This document shows positions 51,897-60,107 of a stretch of DNA of 64,000 bases, piece after piece. The DNA comes from PALSA-1006 sp041660815 (GTDB lineage Bacteria; Pseudomonadota; Gammaproteobacteria; Burkholderiales; Gallionellaceae). Positions within the stretch are counted from its first letter, which is position 1. Each line of letters begins with the position of its first letter. The notes beneath the pieces were generated by a model. The model worked only from the letters and a program-made list of their open reading frames with translations, was not told the DNA's origin and searched no databases. The translations under genes were made by a program, and so were the position numbers. The stretch is taken from the NCBI GenBank assembly GCA_041660815.1, contig JBAZVN010000009.1:1-64000 (forward strand), given 5' to 3'.

Positions 51897-53573
51897 ATGT
51901 CTGCCGTCTTAAATTTCAAAACTCATCTTGCCGAATTATTCGCCCATGCATTGCGCGAAATTGCCCCCGATCAAGCTACTGCTACCATCCTGATCGAACG
52001 CCCGAAACTGGCCGCTCATGGAGATTATGCGTGCAACTTGGCCATGCAACTAGCCAAGCCATTGCGCAAGTCGCCGCGTGATATTGCCCAGGCGATCATC
52101 GCCGCCCTGCCCCAATCTGCTGTTGTCGAAAAATTCGAAATCGCCGGTGCCGGGTTTATCAACGTATTCATTACAACCGCCGCAAAACAAAATGTAGTTG
52201 GCGGCGTTTTGCAGACCGCAGATGATTATGGCCGGATCAAAATTGGTGCGGGACGCAAGGTTGGCGTGGAATTCGTGTCAGCCAATCCAACCGGGCCACT
52301 GCATGTGGGACACGGTCGCGGCGCCGCCGTAGGCGATTGTTTATGCAGGGTATTGTCTGCAGCAGGCTGGGATGTCACGCGTGAGTTTTACTACAATGAT
52401 GCGGGTGCGCAGATCGAAAATTTGATGCGTTCGGTGCAGTTGCGTTGCCAAGGATTGACACCGGATGATCCTGCTTGGCCGGAAGGCGGCTATCGCGGCG
52501 ATTACATTATTGATGTGGCGCGCAGCTTTATGGCCAAAGAAACGGTGGTTGCAGACGATCAACAAGTGCAGGGCAATGGTGATGCCAATGATGGCGAGGC
52601 GATTCGCCAATTTGCGGTGGCCTATTTGCGCCGCGAACAGGATTTGGATCTGCGCGCCTTCAAAGTTGAATTTGATGTTTTCTCTTTGGAATCTGCACTT
52701 TATACCGACGGCAAAGTTGCAGAAACGGTCGAAAAACTCATCGCCAGCGGCCATACCTACGAACAGGATGATGCACTGTGGTTACGCACCACCGATTTTG
52801 GCGATGACAAAGATCGTGTGATGCGCAAAACGGACGGTGGCTTCACCTATTTTGTCCCGGATGTTGCCTATCATCTGGATAAATGGCGGCGCGGATTTAC
52901 CCGCGTCATCAACGAGCAAGGCGCGGACCACCACAGCACCATCACCCGGGTACGCGCCGGTTTGCAAGCGCTGGATACGGGCATTCCCAAAGGATGGCCG
53001 GACTATGTGCTGCACCAAATGGTGACGGTGATGCGCAATGGTGAAGAGGTTAAAATTTCCAAGCGCGCCGGTAGTTACGTCACCTTGCGTGATTTGATTG
53101 ATGAAGTGGGTTGCGACGCCACGCGCTATTTTTTGGCGGCACGCCACCCCGATTCGCAATTAATTTTCGACATTGATTTGGCAAAATCCCAGAGCAATGA
53201 TAATCCGGTGTATTACATTCAATATGCCCACGCACGCATTCATGCGGTACTGAGCCAATGGGGCGGCAAGTTAGCTATTTTGCAAAGTGCCGATGTCAGC
53301 AGCCTGGACAGCACGTATGAAACTCAGTTGTTGCAACGTCTGATCGATTTTCCGCAGGTGATTGAAACGGCCTCCGAAGATCTGGCACCGCACCTGATTG
53401 CTTTTTATTTGAAAGAATTGGCAGCTGATTTTCACAGCTACTATAATGCGTCGCGTTTTTTGGTCGAAGATGAAAAACTTAAATTGGCGCGTTTGGCATT
53501 GATCGCCTCGGTGGCGCAGGTAATCAAGAACGGCCTGGCTTTGCTGGGCGTGAGCGCACCGGAAAAAATGTAA
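51897..53573 (+). CDS. argS: Arginyl-tRNA synthetase
   Basis: A class I synthetase of 558 residues. Order: N-terminal additional domain (1-115), catalytic Rossmann domain with the HIGH motif as HVGHGRG in SANPTGPLHVGHGRGAAVGD, the sequence VMRKTDGGFTYFVPDVAYHLDKW, a KMSKS-like site in GEEVKISKRAGSYVTL, and a C-terminal anticodon-binding helical domain with LAADFHSYYNASRFL. It charges tRNA-Arg, including the CCG species at the left edge. It is followed by the SPOR gene, as in many betaproteobacteria. Confidence 0.96.
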   Translation: MSAVLNFKTHLAELFAHALREIAPDQATATILIERPKLAAHGDYACNLAMQLAKPLRKSPRDIAQAIIAALPQSAVVEKFEIAGAGFINVFITTAAKQNVVGGVLQTADDYGRIKIGAGRKVGVEFVSANPTGPLHVGHGRGAAVGDCLCRVLSAAGWDVTREFYYNDAGAQIENLMRSVQLRCQGLTPDDPAWPEGGYRGDYIIDVARSFMAKETVVADDQQVQGNGDANDGEAIRQFAVAYLRREQDLDLRAFKVEFDVFSLESALYTDGKVAETVEKLIASGHTYEQDDALWLRTTDFGDDKDRVMRKTDGGFTYFVPDVAYHLDKWRRGFTRVINEQGADHHSTITRVRAGLQALDTGIPKGWPDYVLHQMVTVMRNGEEVKISKRAGSYVTLRDLIDEVGCDATRYFLAARHPDSQLIFDIDLAKSQSNDNPVYYIQYAHARIHAVLSQWGGKLAILQSADVSSLDSTYETQLLQRLIDFPQVIETASEDLAPHLIAFYLKELAADFHSYYNASRFLVEDEKLKLARLALIASVAQVIKNGLALLGVSAPEKM

Positions 53574-53591
53574 CTTTTAGGGAAATTAACA

Positions 53592-54251
53592 ATGAGCAGA
53601 AGTAGCAGAAATACAGCTGGCGGAACAAGTCGGGGCGCTGCGCCAAATCGTGCCGGCCCGCTATTTGCCGGTATTTTATTCGGCATTTTGCTGGGCTTGG
53701 TGATTGCCGCCATCGTCGCCTGGTATATTCTGCAAAAAAATCCGGCGTCTTTTGAGGATAAAGAACGCCGCGAAACAAGCGAGCCGGCAATCACCAATGT
53801 AACACCCGCCGCACCGGTTGCAATCAAACCGATTACTATTCCCGGCCCCGTTATTTCTAGCGCTCCTGCTGCCAGCTCGGGCGTCGAAGCACCGGCGCAG
53901 CATTTTGAATTCTATAAAGTGCTGACCGACAGAACCGAGAAACCGGCAGTAGCGCCCAAAGAGCCCAAAGCAACTGCAACGCCCAAAGCCACTGCACCGG
54001 CTACTGCTGCAAAAGAGATATTCTATGTTCAAGCGGGATCCTTTCCCAAGGCAAGCGACGCTGAAAATCTTAAAGCAAAGCTGACATTGCTGGGCATGGA
54101 AGCGACAATTCAATCGGCAGACATACCCAATAAGGGTACTTATCACCGGGTACGCGTAGGTCCTTTCAAAGGCAACGATGAGCTGAATAAGGCATTAACA
54201 GCTCTTAAACAAAACGGGGTAGCAAACCCAACCCCGATTAAAATGCAGTAA
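53592..54251 (+). CDS. SPOR-domain membrane protein (FtsN-like)
   Basis: A 219-residue bitopic protein. A basic cytoplasmic N-terminus and one membrane helix (about 26-48) are followed by an Ala/Pro/Lys-rich periplasmic linker. The C-terminal SPOR domain (about 142-218) contains EIFYVQAGSFPKASDAENLKAKL and YHRVRVGPFKGNDELNKAL. SPOR domains bind denuded glycan strands at the septum, so a role in division or septal peptidoglycan is likely. The argS-SPOR-dsbA order is common in this group. Confidence 0.88.
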   Translation: MSRSSRNTAGGTSRGAAPNRAGPLFAGILFGILLGLVIAAIVAWYILQKNPASFEDKERRETSEPAITNVTPAAPVAIKPITIPGPVISSAPAASSGVEAPAQHFEFYKVLTDRTEKPAVAPKEPKATATPKATAPATAAKEIFYVQAGSFPKASDAENLKAKLTLLGMEATIQSADIPNKGTYHRVRVGPFKGNDELNKALTALKQNGVANPTPIKMQ

Positions 54252-54276
54252 TTTTCGCCCAACACAAGGAGATAAC

Positions 54277-54900
54277 ATGTTGTTTATTAAGCGCTTATTT
54301 TCGTTAGCTCTACTGCTGATTTCAACCCAGGTTTATGCCGACATTCAAGCCGGGCGGGATTATAAAGAGGTCTCCCCTGCGCAAGCTGCGCACAGTGGAG
54401 AAAAAATTGAAGTCTTGGAGTTTTTCTTCTACGGCTGTTCGCACTGTTTCCATTTGCACCCCAAGTTAAGCGCCTGGGAAAAGAAAATGCCCAAAGATGT
54501 CGAGCTCGTATTGGTGCCAACGATCTTCCGCGATTCGTGGGAACCCATGGCGCGTACTTACTATGCACTGGAAGCTATCGGCCAATTACAGCGCATGCAT
54601 GATGAATTGTTTGCCGCTTGGAATATCAACAATATCGATCTGGGTGATGAAGCGCGGATTCTGGATTTTCTCGGGCCGCGCGGTGTGGATCGTGCAAAAT
54701 TCTCGGCCGCCTATAACTCGTTTAGCATGGGCAGCAAAATCTCGCGCAGCAACCAAATGGTGCGCGACTTTGGCATACGCGGCACTCCGACAGTCATCGT
54801 GGATGGCAAATATGCAGTGACCGGACTCTCCCCCGATGAAACCATCCGCGTCTTAAATGAATTAATCGTCAAAGCACGCAAAGAGCGTAGCAAACGCTGA
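54277..54900 (+). CDS. dsbA: Thiol:disulfide interchange protein DsbA
   Basis: A 207-residue periplasmic oxidase with a signal peptide ending at QVYA-DIQ. The thioredoxin domain holds the active site FFFYGCSHCFHLHP. The dipeptide between the cysteines is Ser-His, against Pro-His in E. coli, which may shift the redox potential. The cis-proline loop is IRGTPTVIVDGKY. DsbA forms disulfides in exported proteins, including pilus and c-type cytochrome pathways present in this window. Confidence 0.93.
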   Translation: MLFIKRLFSLALLLISTQVYADIQAGRDYKEVSPAQAAHSGEKIEVLEFFFYGCSHCFHLHPKLSAWEKKMPKDVELVLVPTIFRDSWEPMARTYYALEAIGQLQRMHDELFAAWNINNIDLGDEARILDFLGPRGVDRAKFSAAYNSFSMGSKISRSNQMVRDFGIRGTPTVIVDGKYAVTGLSPDETIRVLNELIVKARKERSKR

Positions 54901-54916
54901 TTGCTGTCCCATTTCC

Positions 54917-55684
54917 ATGCGCCCGATCAATTCCGTCGTCATCACCGGCGCTTCCAGCGGAATTGGTCTGGCACTTGCCCGCCATTATTTGCAGCACGGC
55001 GCACAGGTAGCCGCAATTGCACGTCGCGATGAATTATTGCAAAGTCTAGCCGCCGAATTCCCCGAAAAAGTAGTTACTTACACGCTGGATGTGCGTGATG
55101 CAGCGGCTCTGCGCGATGCAGCCCAAGACTTTATGCAACGGGTAGGTGTGCCGGATATTGTCATTGCCAATGCCGGCGTCAGTCGCGGCACCCTCACTGA
55201 CTATGCCGAAGACCTCGACGCTTTTCAGCAGGTATTCGATATCAACGTGCAGGGGATGGTGAAAACTTTTCAGCCGTTTATTGGCGCGATGCGCGCAGCT
55301 AAGCGGGGAAAGTTAGTGGGCATTGCCAGCGTGGCGGGTTTTCGCGGACTGCCCGGCTCGGGCGCCTATTCTGCGTCCAAAGCGGCCGCCATTTCCTATC
55401 TGGAAAGTCTGCGTGTCGAGTTGTGCGACAGCGGTGTGAAAGTACTTACTATCTGTCCGGGCTATATAAAAACACCCATGACCGACGTTAATCCGTATCC
55501 GATGCCGTTTATTTTAGCGCCCGAAGAAGCTGCCAAGCGCATGGCAAGCGTCATCGTGAGTGGGTACTCATTCTCGGTGATTCCCTGGCAAATGGGACTG
55601 GTGGGGCGGGCGATGAAACTGCTGCCGAACTGGCTATATGATTTGATTCTAAAGAACGCCACGTACAAACCGCGTAATTTTTGA
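54917..55684 (+). CDS. Short-chain dehydrogenase/reductase
   Basis: A 255-residue classical SDR. The cofactor motif is TGASSGIGLALARHY, with NAGVS, catalytic Ser in GIASVAGFRG and YxxxK in YSASKAAAISYL; CPGYIKTPMT follows. The basic residue after beta-2 (ARRDE) suggests NADP(H). The C-terminal hydrophobic stretch may attach it loosely to membrane. The substrate is unknown. It lies 16 bp after dsbA. Confidence 0.88.
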   Translation: MRPINSVVITGASSGIGLALARHYLQHGAQVAAIARRDELLQSLAAEFPEKVVTYTLDVRDAAALRDAAQDFMQRVGVPDIVIANAGVSRGTLTDYAEDLDAFQQVFDINVQGMVKTFQPFIGAMRAAKRGKLVGIASVAGFRGLPGSGAYSASKAAAISYLESLRVELCDSGVKVLTICPGYIKTPMTDVNPYPMPFILAPEEAAKRMASVIVSGYSFSVIPWQMGLVGRAMKLLPNWLYDLILKNATYKPRNF

Positions 55685-55689
55685 AGAAG

Positions 55690-56037
55690 GTGAAGTCAGC
55701 CGGTAAGCCGGGTTCTGTCGTGGACAGTCATTCCTCTAGGCGTTTCGTTACCTGACGCTCAAGCAACCTACCCGCAGACGACGCGAGCCACGTCATAGTC
55801 TGCTTATTTGGTCTTGCTCCAGATGGGGTTTACCCTGCCACGGATGTTGCCACCCGCGCGGTGAGCTCTTACCTCGCCATTTCAACCTTACCGTTTCCCG
55901 AAAGAACTTAGGCGGTGTATTTTCTGTGGCACTTTCCATCGCCTCACGGCGTCCGGCCATTAACCGGCATCTTGCTCTGCGGAGCCCGGACTTTCCTCCC
56001 CGCCTTTACAGGCGCGGCGACTGCCTAGCTGACTTCG
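55690..56037 (-). ncRNA. rnpB: RNase P RNA, bacterial class A
   Basis: The minus strand carries the conserved core: P1 helix from AGCTGACTTC paired ends (5' near 56036 and 3' at 55692-55700), the 5' region GGGGAGGAAAGTCCGGGCTCC (56000-55980), the segment with GATGGAAAGTGCCACAGAAA, and the 3' ACAGAACCCGGCTTA. It is the catalytic RNA that matures tRNA 5' ends. It converges on the SDR gene. A weak -10 (TAAAAT) lies about 10 bases upstream of the 5' end. Confidence 0.95.
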
Positions 56038-56124
56038 GCGCGGATTTTAACTGATTTCTCTTAGTTACTCCGCGCTCATTACCAACTCAGTGAATATTAA
56101 TAAATAATTCTGAAGCGAGTAAGA

Positions 56125-56667
56125 TTATCCGACTGGACGTTTAAAAAGTTTACGCTGCAAAGTGCGACGGTGCATTTTTAATGCGCGGGCAGTGGCGGAA
56201 ATATTACCCTCATGTTCTTGCAACACACGGTTAATGTGCTCCCACTCCAGACGCTCCACGCTGGTTGGCTGCGCAGTGAGCGGTAACTCAGTACTGGGCG
56301 AATGGCCAAAAGCCGCGACAATTTCATCGGCGTTGGCGGGTTTGGCCAGATATTGGGTGGCGCCCAATTTAATGGCCTCTACCGCGGTGGCAATGCTGGC
56401 GAAGCCGGTGAGAACCACAATTCGGGTCGCCGGATCGAGTTCATGCAGGGCCTGAATCAACACCAAACCGGAGGCACCGTCCATTTTCAAATCCACGACC
56501 GCGTATTCGGGCGGATTGGCGCGCGCAACGGGCAACGCCTGCTCCACATTATGTGCAACCGTGACCGAAAATCCGCGCTTTTCCAAGGCCCGCGTCAATA
56601 CCGCGCAAAATGTTTTATCGTCGTCCACCAACATCAGTGACGGATTATCTGCACTGCCATCAATCAT
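56125..56667 (-). CDS. regA: RegA/PrrA/ActR-type redox response regulator
   Basis: A 180-residue regulator. The receiver (1-125) has LMLVDDDKTFCAVL, YAVVDLKMDGASGLVLI (phospho-Asp), VVLTGFASIATAVEAIKLGA and YLAKPANADEI. A proline-containing linker joins a Fis-type DNA-binding helix-turn-helix: LEWEHINRVLQEHEGNISA, TARALKMHRRTLQRKL. That short architecture and the HRRTLQRKL helix define the RegA/PrrA/ActR/RoxR family, global regulators of respiration and redox metabolism. Its start overlaps the regB stop by 4 bp. Confidence 0.92.
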   Translation of the reverse strand: MIDGSADNPSLMLVDDDKTFCAVLTRALEKRGFSVTVAHNVEQALPVARANPPEYAVVDLKMDGASGLVLIQALHELDPATRIVVLTGFASIATAVEAIKLGATQYLAKPANADEIVAAFGHSPSTELPLTAQPTSVERLEWEHINRVLQEHEGNISATARALKMHRRTLQRKLFKRPVG

Positions 56668-57998
56668 GCTTTTTTACCTGTCAGCGCCAGCACCACTTCG
56701 GTGGTCGCGCCACCATCTTTGCGGTTGAACAACCTGACTTTTCCGCCTAATTGTTCAATGGTGGCGTTGGCCAAAAATAAGCCCAAACCGCGCCCTTCCT
56801 GCTTGGTGGTAAAAAATGCCTCTCCCGCTTTGGACGCTGCATTGGGCGTAAGTCCGCTGCCATAATCTTGAATTTCCAAAGTGAAATTCTCTTCGTCCCA
56901 ATGCGCTACGATTTCAATTTTGTGCGGGGATACATCCGCCGCATTGTTCAGCAAATTAAGCAAAGCAGCGCGCAGAGAAGGATCAATACGCATCAGCGGT
57001 GCGAGCCGGGTGCCGGAGGATTGATAATGATATTGCACCATCGGGCGCAGTAATTGCCACTCATCCAGCGTATCGACGATAAACTGCTCCAACGATTGCG
57101 CTTCATCGGGTGTGGCATCCTGCGCATTCGCCAGTAATTTATCCAGGATGCGTTTGCATTGGCGTACCTGCCCATCCAGCAAGGTCAAACTATCGCGCCA
57201 TTCCGGCAAAGCATCGGTTTCATGTTGTAACTCACCAATCACCACCGACAGGGTGGACAAAGGCGTGCCCAGTTCATGCGCCGCGCCGGCTGCTTGCAAG
57301 CCCAAGGCAACAATGCGCTCATTGCGCAAAATATCTTCGCGAGCGTGCGCCAATTTCTCGTCACGTTCACGCACCGCATTCGCCATTTTAACGACGAAGT
57401 AAGCCACCACTGCGGCGCTGATCACAAAACCCAGCCACATGCCCATCACATGCATATTAAACGCATCATCCGGGGGCATGACATGCTGCATGGCCGTGTG
57501 ATCATGCTCGTGCTCCGGCATGGCGCTATCCAACCCTGCTTCTACGTTGACAGAAACAACACTGGGCAGCGGTTGGTAATACTTCATCAGCACGGTATAA
57601 CAGGCCGTGGTGAGTAGCGCCATGGCCCAGGTGTAACGCGCCGGTAGCGTTGCCGCCGCAATCACCAACGGCAACAAATACAAAGACACAAAGGGATTGG
57701 TAGATCCTCCCGCGAAATACAAAAGAACCGAAAGCGCCGCCACATCCACGCTTAACTGGGCAAACAATTCCAGATTAGAAACAGAGTGTTGCATGCGCAA
57801 GCGCAGCCAGGAAAATAGATTTAACAGCGCCAAAACAACGATGCACAAGATCATGGGTAACCACGGCAAGCTCATATTCAGCAGGTAATGCACCAGTGCC
57901 AGCGTGGTGAGTTGCGCAAAAATGGCAATCGCACGCAAAGCGATCAGGCGCTGAAGTTGGGTATGACCCGTTTGATTGGCAAGTAACAAAGTTTTCAT
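56664..57998 (-). CDS. regB: RegB/PrrB-type redox sensor histidine kinase
   Basis: With ATG 57998 it has 444 residues; the open frame to 58091 adds 31 non-membrane residues. Six membrane helices occupy about 20-210. The quinone-binding GGxxNPF heptapeptide is visible in YFAGGSTNPFVSLYLLPL. A His/Glu/Asp-rich periplasmic insert lies near residues 170-190 (PEHEHDHTAMQH), a plausible metal site. The H-box is AAGAAHELGTPLSTLSVV and the redox-active cysteine position is present in VRQCKRILDKL. Late GRGLGLFLAN is the G-box. It controls RegA phosphorylation according to quinone state. Confidence 0.92.
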   Translation of the reverse strand: MKTLLLANQTGHTQLQRLIALRAIAIFAQLTTLALVHYLLNMSLPWLPMILCIVVLALLNLFSWLRLRMQHSVSNLELFAQLSVDVAALSVLLYFAGGSTNPFVSLYLLPLVIAAATLPARYTWAMALLTTACYTVLMKYYQPLPSVVSVNVEAGLDSAMPEHEHDHTAMQHVMPPDDAFNMHVMGMWLGFVISAAVVAYFVVKMANAVRERDEKLAHAREDILRNERIVALGLQAAGAAHELGTPLSTLSVVIGELQHETDALPEWRDSLTLLDGQVRQCKRILDKLLANAQDATPDEAQSLEQFIVDTLDEWQLLRPMVQYHYQSSGTRLAPLMRIDPSLRAALLNLLNNAADVSPHKIEIVAHWDEENFTLEIQDYGSGLTPNAASKAGEAFFTTKQEGRGLGLFLANATIEQLGGKVRLFNRKDGGATTEVVLALTGKKA

Positions 57999-58223
57999 GC
58001 AGTGAATTTTACCGATACTTGGACATGAAGTGGCAACAAGCAGCACATCGCGATAAATAATTATTGAATAGCCAAAAGAGCGTCGGCACACGCTTCAATT
58101 TTTAGCAGTGCTGAAGGAGAACCAAGGCAGCACACATTTGATCGAGCGCTCTGGGAGGAGATAAAACTGCTGCGTGCCGCACTTGGTAAAACGAAATATA
58201 AGCCCTAATTTCATCGATTGGAA

Positions 58224-58262
58224 TGTGACAAATCGTCGCACCCCCTGCGGCAATATGTCACA
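58224..58262. promoter_or_regulatory. Paired dyad upstream of the copper cluster, candidate RegA site
   Basis: Two 17-bp boxes, TGTGACAAATCGTCGCA (58224-58240) and TGCGGCAATATGTCACA (58246-58262), face each other across CCCCC and match at 14 of 17 positions when one is inverted. Each box is itself a GYGRC-N5-GYCRC-like dyad, resembling the loose GC-rich half-sites described for RegA/PrrA. The site lies between divergent regB and the MbnP-like gene. The remainder of the 358-bp gap (57999-58356) shows no complete gene. Confidence 0.45.
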
Positions 58263-58356
58263 TGTTCAGTGATATATTTTTCGGGTAACTTCCCCTTCCG
58301 AAACATTAGGCAGTTTTTTAATACAAATTAATATCAATCTTTCAGGGGAAAAACTA

Positions 58357-59991
58357 ATGGTAACGAAACAAAATATTCGTAAAGGTTTGGAAATTAGCGT
58401 CAGCATGACCGCAATTGCATTGCTGGTATCGGGATGCCTGGGAAGTAACACAACCACTAATCCACCCACAACCACGACCTCCCTAAGCGGCGCGGTGGCA
58501 GACGGCTATTTGAGCGGCGCCAAAGTTTGTCTGGACTTAAACATCAATTCTGTATGCGACGCGGGCGAACCCTCGGACATTACCGGCAATACCGGTGCTT
58601 ATTCAATCACCGGTATTGCAGCAACCATAAATGCAGCCTCCTATCCTATTATTGCCGAGGTTCCCGCGACGGCAGTCGATGCCGACACCAACGCCGCAGT
58701 GGGCACCGCCTTCACCCTCACTTCTCCCGCTGGCACCTCTTTCGTCAGCCCTTTAACCACCCTCGTTCACGAAAAAATAATGGCGGGATATACCATTGCA
58801 CAGGCCAATTCTGCTGTAGTACAGGCACTTGGTGTGTCGGCCAGCGGGGTGAGCGCATTGGACAACTACATAGTCAACAAAGGCAGCGCTGTTGATCAAA
58901 CCAATGCGCATTATCGCGCGCACGAAGCGGCAAAAACTTTTGTGAAGGCCCTGCAACACGCCAAGCTTGCCATTTCATCAACGTCTGCAAGCACAGTTCA
59001 GGCAACTCAAAGCCTTTTAGTCTCCGAAGCCGAAAATGTTCTTTCAATTCAAGCGGCAAGCAATGCGGCAATTGCGGGAGCAGTGTTTATTCCATCCGCG
59101 GTAAATGCCAGCAGCGTTTCGGGTTCCGGCACCTTAAGAGCCGCGATCGCGGGTGCTAATGCATCCGCAGTTGCTGCGGCTGCCACTCAAGATGTCAGCA
59201 TTCCTTTCGACGTATATAACGGCACAACTCAAATTGGCACAACAGGGTGTTCTACCGCATTTACGCTGGGAACCGCATCAACCCCCGGCACTTTGGCAGA
59301 CTTGCGCTTCTATGTTTCCAATGTTTCGCTGATTGATGCGGCAGGAAATTACACTCCCGTCGTGCTGACTGAAAATGATTATCAATCACAAGGTGTCGCT
59401 TTGCTAGATTTCGAAACTGCAACGGGCAGTTGCTCTGCTATGACAGGCACACCAGCAACTTGGACTGCTGTAACCGGAAAAGTTGCTCCCGGAACCTACG
59501 TGGGTGTGGCATTCACCCTGGGTGTGCCCTCAAAGTTGAATCACACCAGCACCACGGCAAGCACCACTCCGGTCAATCTGCAAAATACCGCGATGAATTG
59601 GTCATGGAATGGCGGACGCAAGTTCACCAAGATAGAATTTTTGCCAACGGTTACCGGATCAATGTCCATGATGGGGTATGCAAATCAAACATCTGTTCAT
59701 CTTGGCTCAAAGAACTGCATAGCCAATCCTACCAACGGGGATGCACTTAACGGTTGCGGAAGACCCAATCGGGTAACTTATTCTTTTGCAAACGGTTTCG
59801 ACACGAGCAAAAAAATCGCCCTGGATTTAAACGTGCTCCTGGGCGCCAGAGACCTGACAACCTCTAATACTTGGATGTCAGCCACAACAGGGCCCCTTTT
59901 CACATACTATTTTGCAAAGTTCGGCCTTGATATTGCGACAGGTAGAACGATTACGGATGTAAACTCACAGTCGATATTTGTTATCAAGTAA
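58357..59991 (+). CDS. MbnP-like copper-binding lipoprotein with N-terminal extension
   Basis: A 544-residue lipoprotein (lipobox LVSGC, Cys about 27; start behind AGGGG). Residues 45-275 form an extension that begins AVADGYLSGAKVCLDLNIN and DAGEP, a Ca-binding-like loop seen in other surface lipoproteins. Residues 279-544 match the MbnP family (metallo-mystery pair four-Cys protein). The four cysteines lie in TTGCST, TGSCSAM, SKNCIAN and NGCGRP, and the WxW motif (Trp 415 and 417) in NWSWNGGRKFTKIEF. In this family a Trp can be oxidised to kynurenine and bind Cu(I). MbnP domains usually stand alone, so the fusion is unusual. Its di-haem partner follows. Confidence 0.85.
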   Translation: MVTKQNIRKGLEISVSMTAIALLVSGCLGSNTTTNPPTTTTSLSGAVADGYLSGAKVCLDLNINSVCDAGEPSDITGNTGAYSITGIAATINAASYPIIAEVPATAVDADTNAAVGTAFTLTSPAGTSFVSPLTTLVHEKIMAGYTIAQANSAVVQALGVSASGVSALDNYIVNKGSAVDQTNAHYRAHEAAKTFVKALQHAKLAISSTSASTVQATQSLLVSEAENVLSIQAASNAAIAGAVFIPSAVNASSVSGSGTLRAAIAGANASAVAAAATQDVSIPFDVYNGTTQIGTTGCSTAFTLGTASTPGTLADLRFYVSNVSLIDAAGNYTPVVLTENDYQSQGVALLDFETATGSCSAMTGTPATWTAVTGKVAPGTYVGVAFTLGVPSKLNHTSTTASTTPVNLQNTAMNWSWNGGRKFTKIEFLPTVTGSMSMMGYANQTSVHLGSKNCIANPTNGDALNGCGRPNRVTYSFANGFDTSKKIALDLNVLLGARDLTTSNTWMSATTGPLFTYYFAKFGLDIATGRTITDVNSQSIFVIK

Positions 59992-60037
59992 TAAGGTTTG
60001 CTGTGTGATTTTTCCGGCTTGCTAAGGAAAAAACTGG

Positions 60038-60079
60038 CGCCGCCAAATTCTCCCGCGTAACACCAAGGGTTTGGCGGCG
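60038..60079 (+). other. Stem-loop between the MbnP-like and MbnH-like genes
   Basis: Arms CGCCGCCAAA (60038-60047) and TTTGGCGGCG (60070-60079) form a perfect 10-bp stem with a 22-base loop in the gap between the two genes. No T-run follows, so it is not a standard terminator. It could protect or attenuate the shared mRNA. Confidence 0.55.
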
Positions 60080-60107
60080 TAGCTATTTTATGGAGACTAA
60101 TACTTGT

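Noticed and set aside
58087..58208. Short open frames in the regB to MbnP-like gap ending WEEIKLLRAALGKTKYKP or LIERSGRR
   Set aside because: Both look somewhat protein-like and could be a gene remnant, but neither has a start, a usable length or a family I recognise.
58224..58262. The TGTGA/TCACA ends of the dyad as CRP/FNR sites
   Set aside because: The spacing of the half-sites within each box (TGTGA-N7-TCGCA) does not fit the CRP or FNR consensus. The GYGRC-type reading fits better.
60038..60079. Stem-loop as a terminator after the MbnP-like gene
   Set aside because: No T-run follows, and the paired gene begins within 30 bases.
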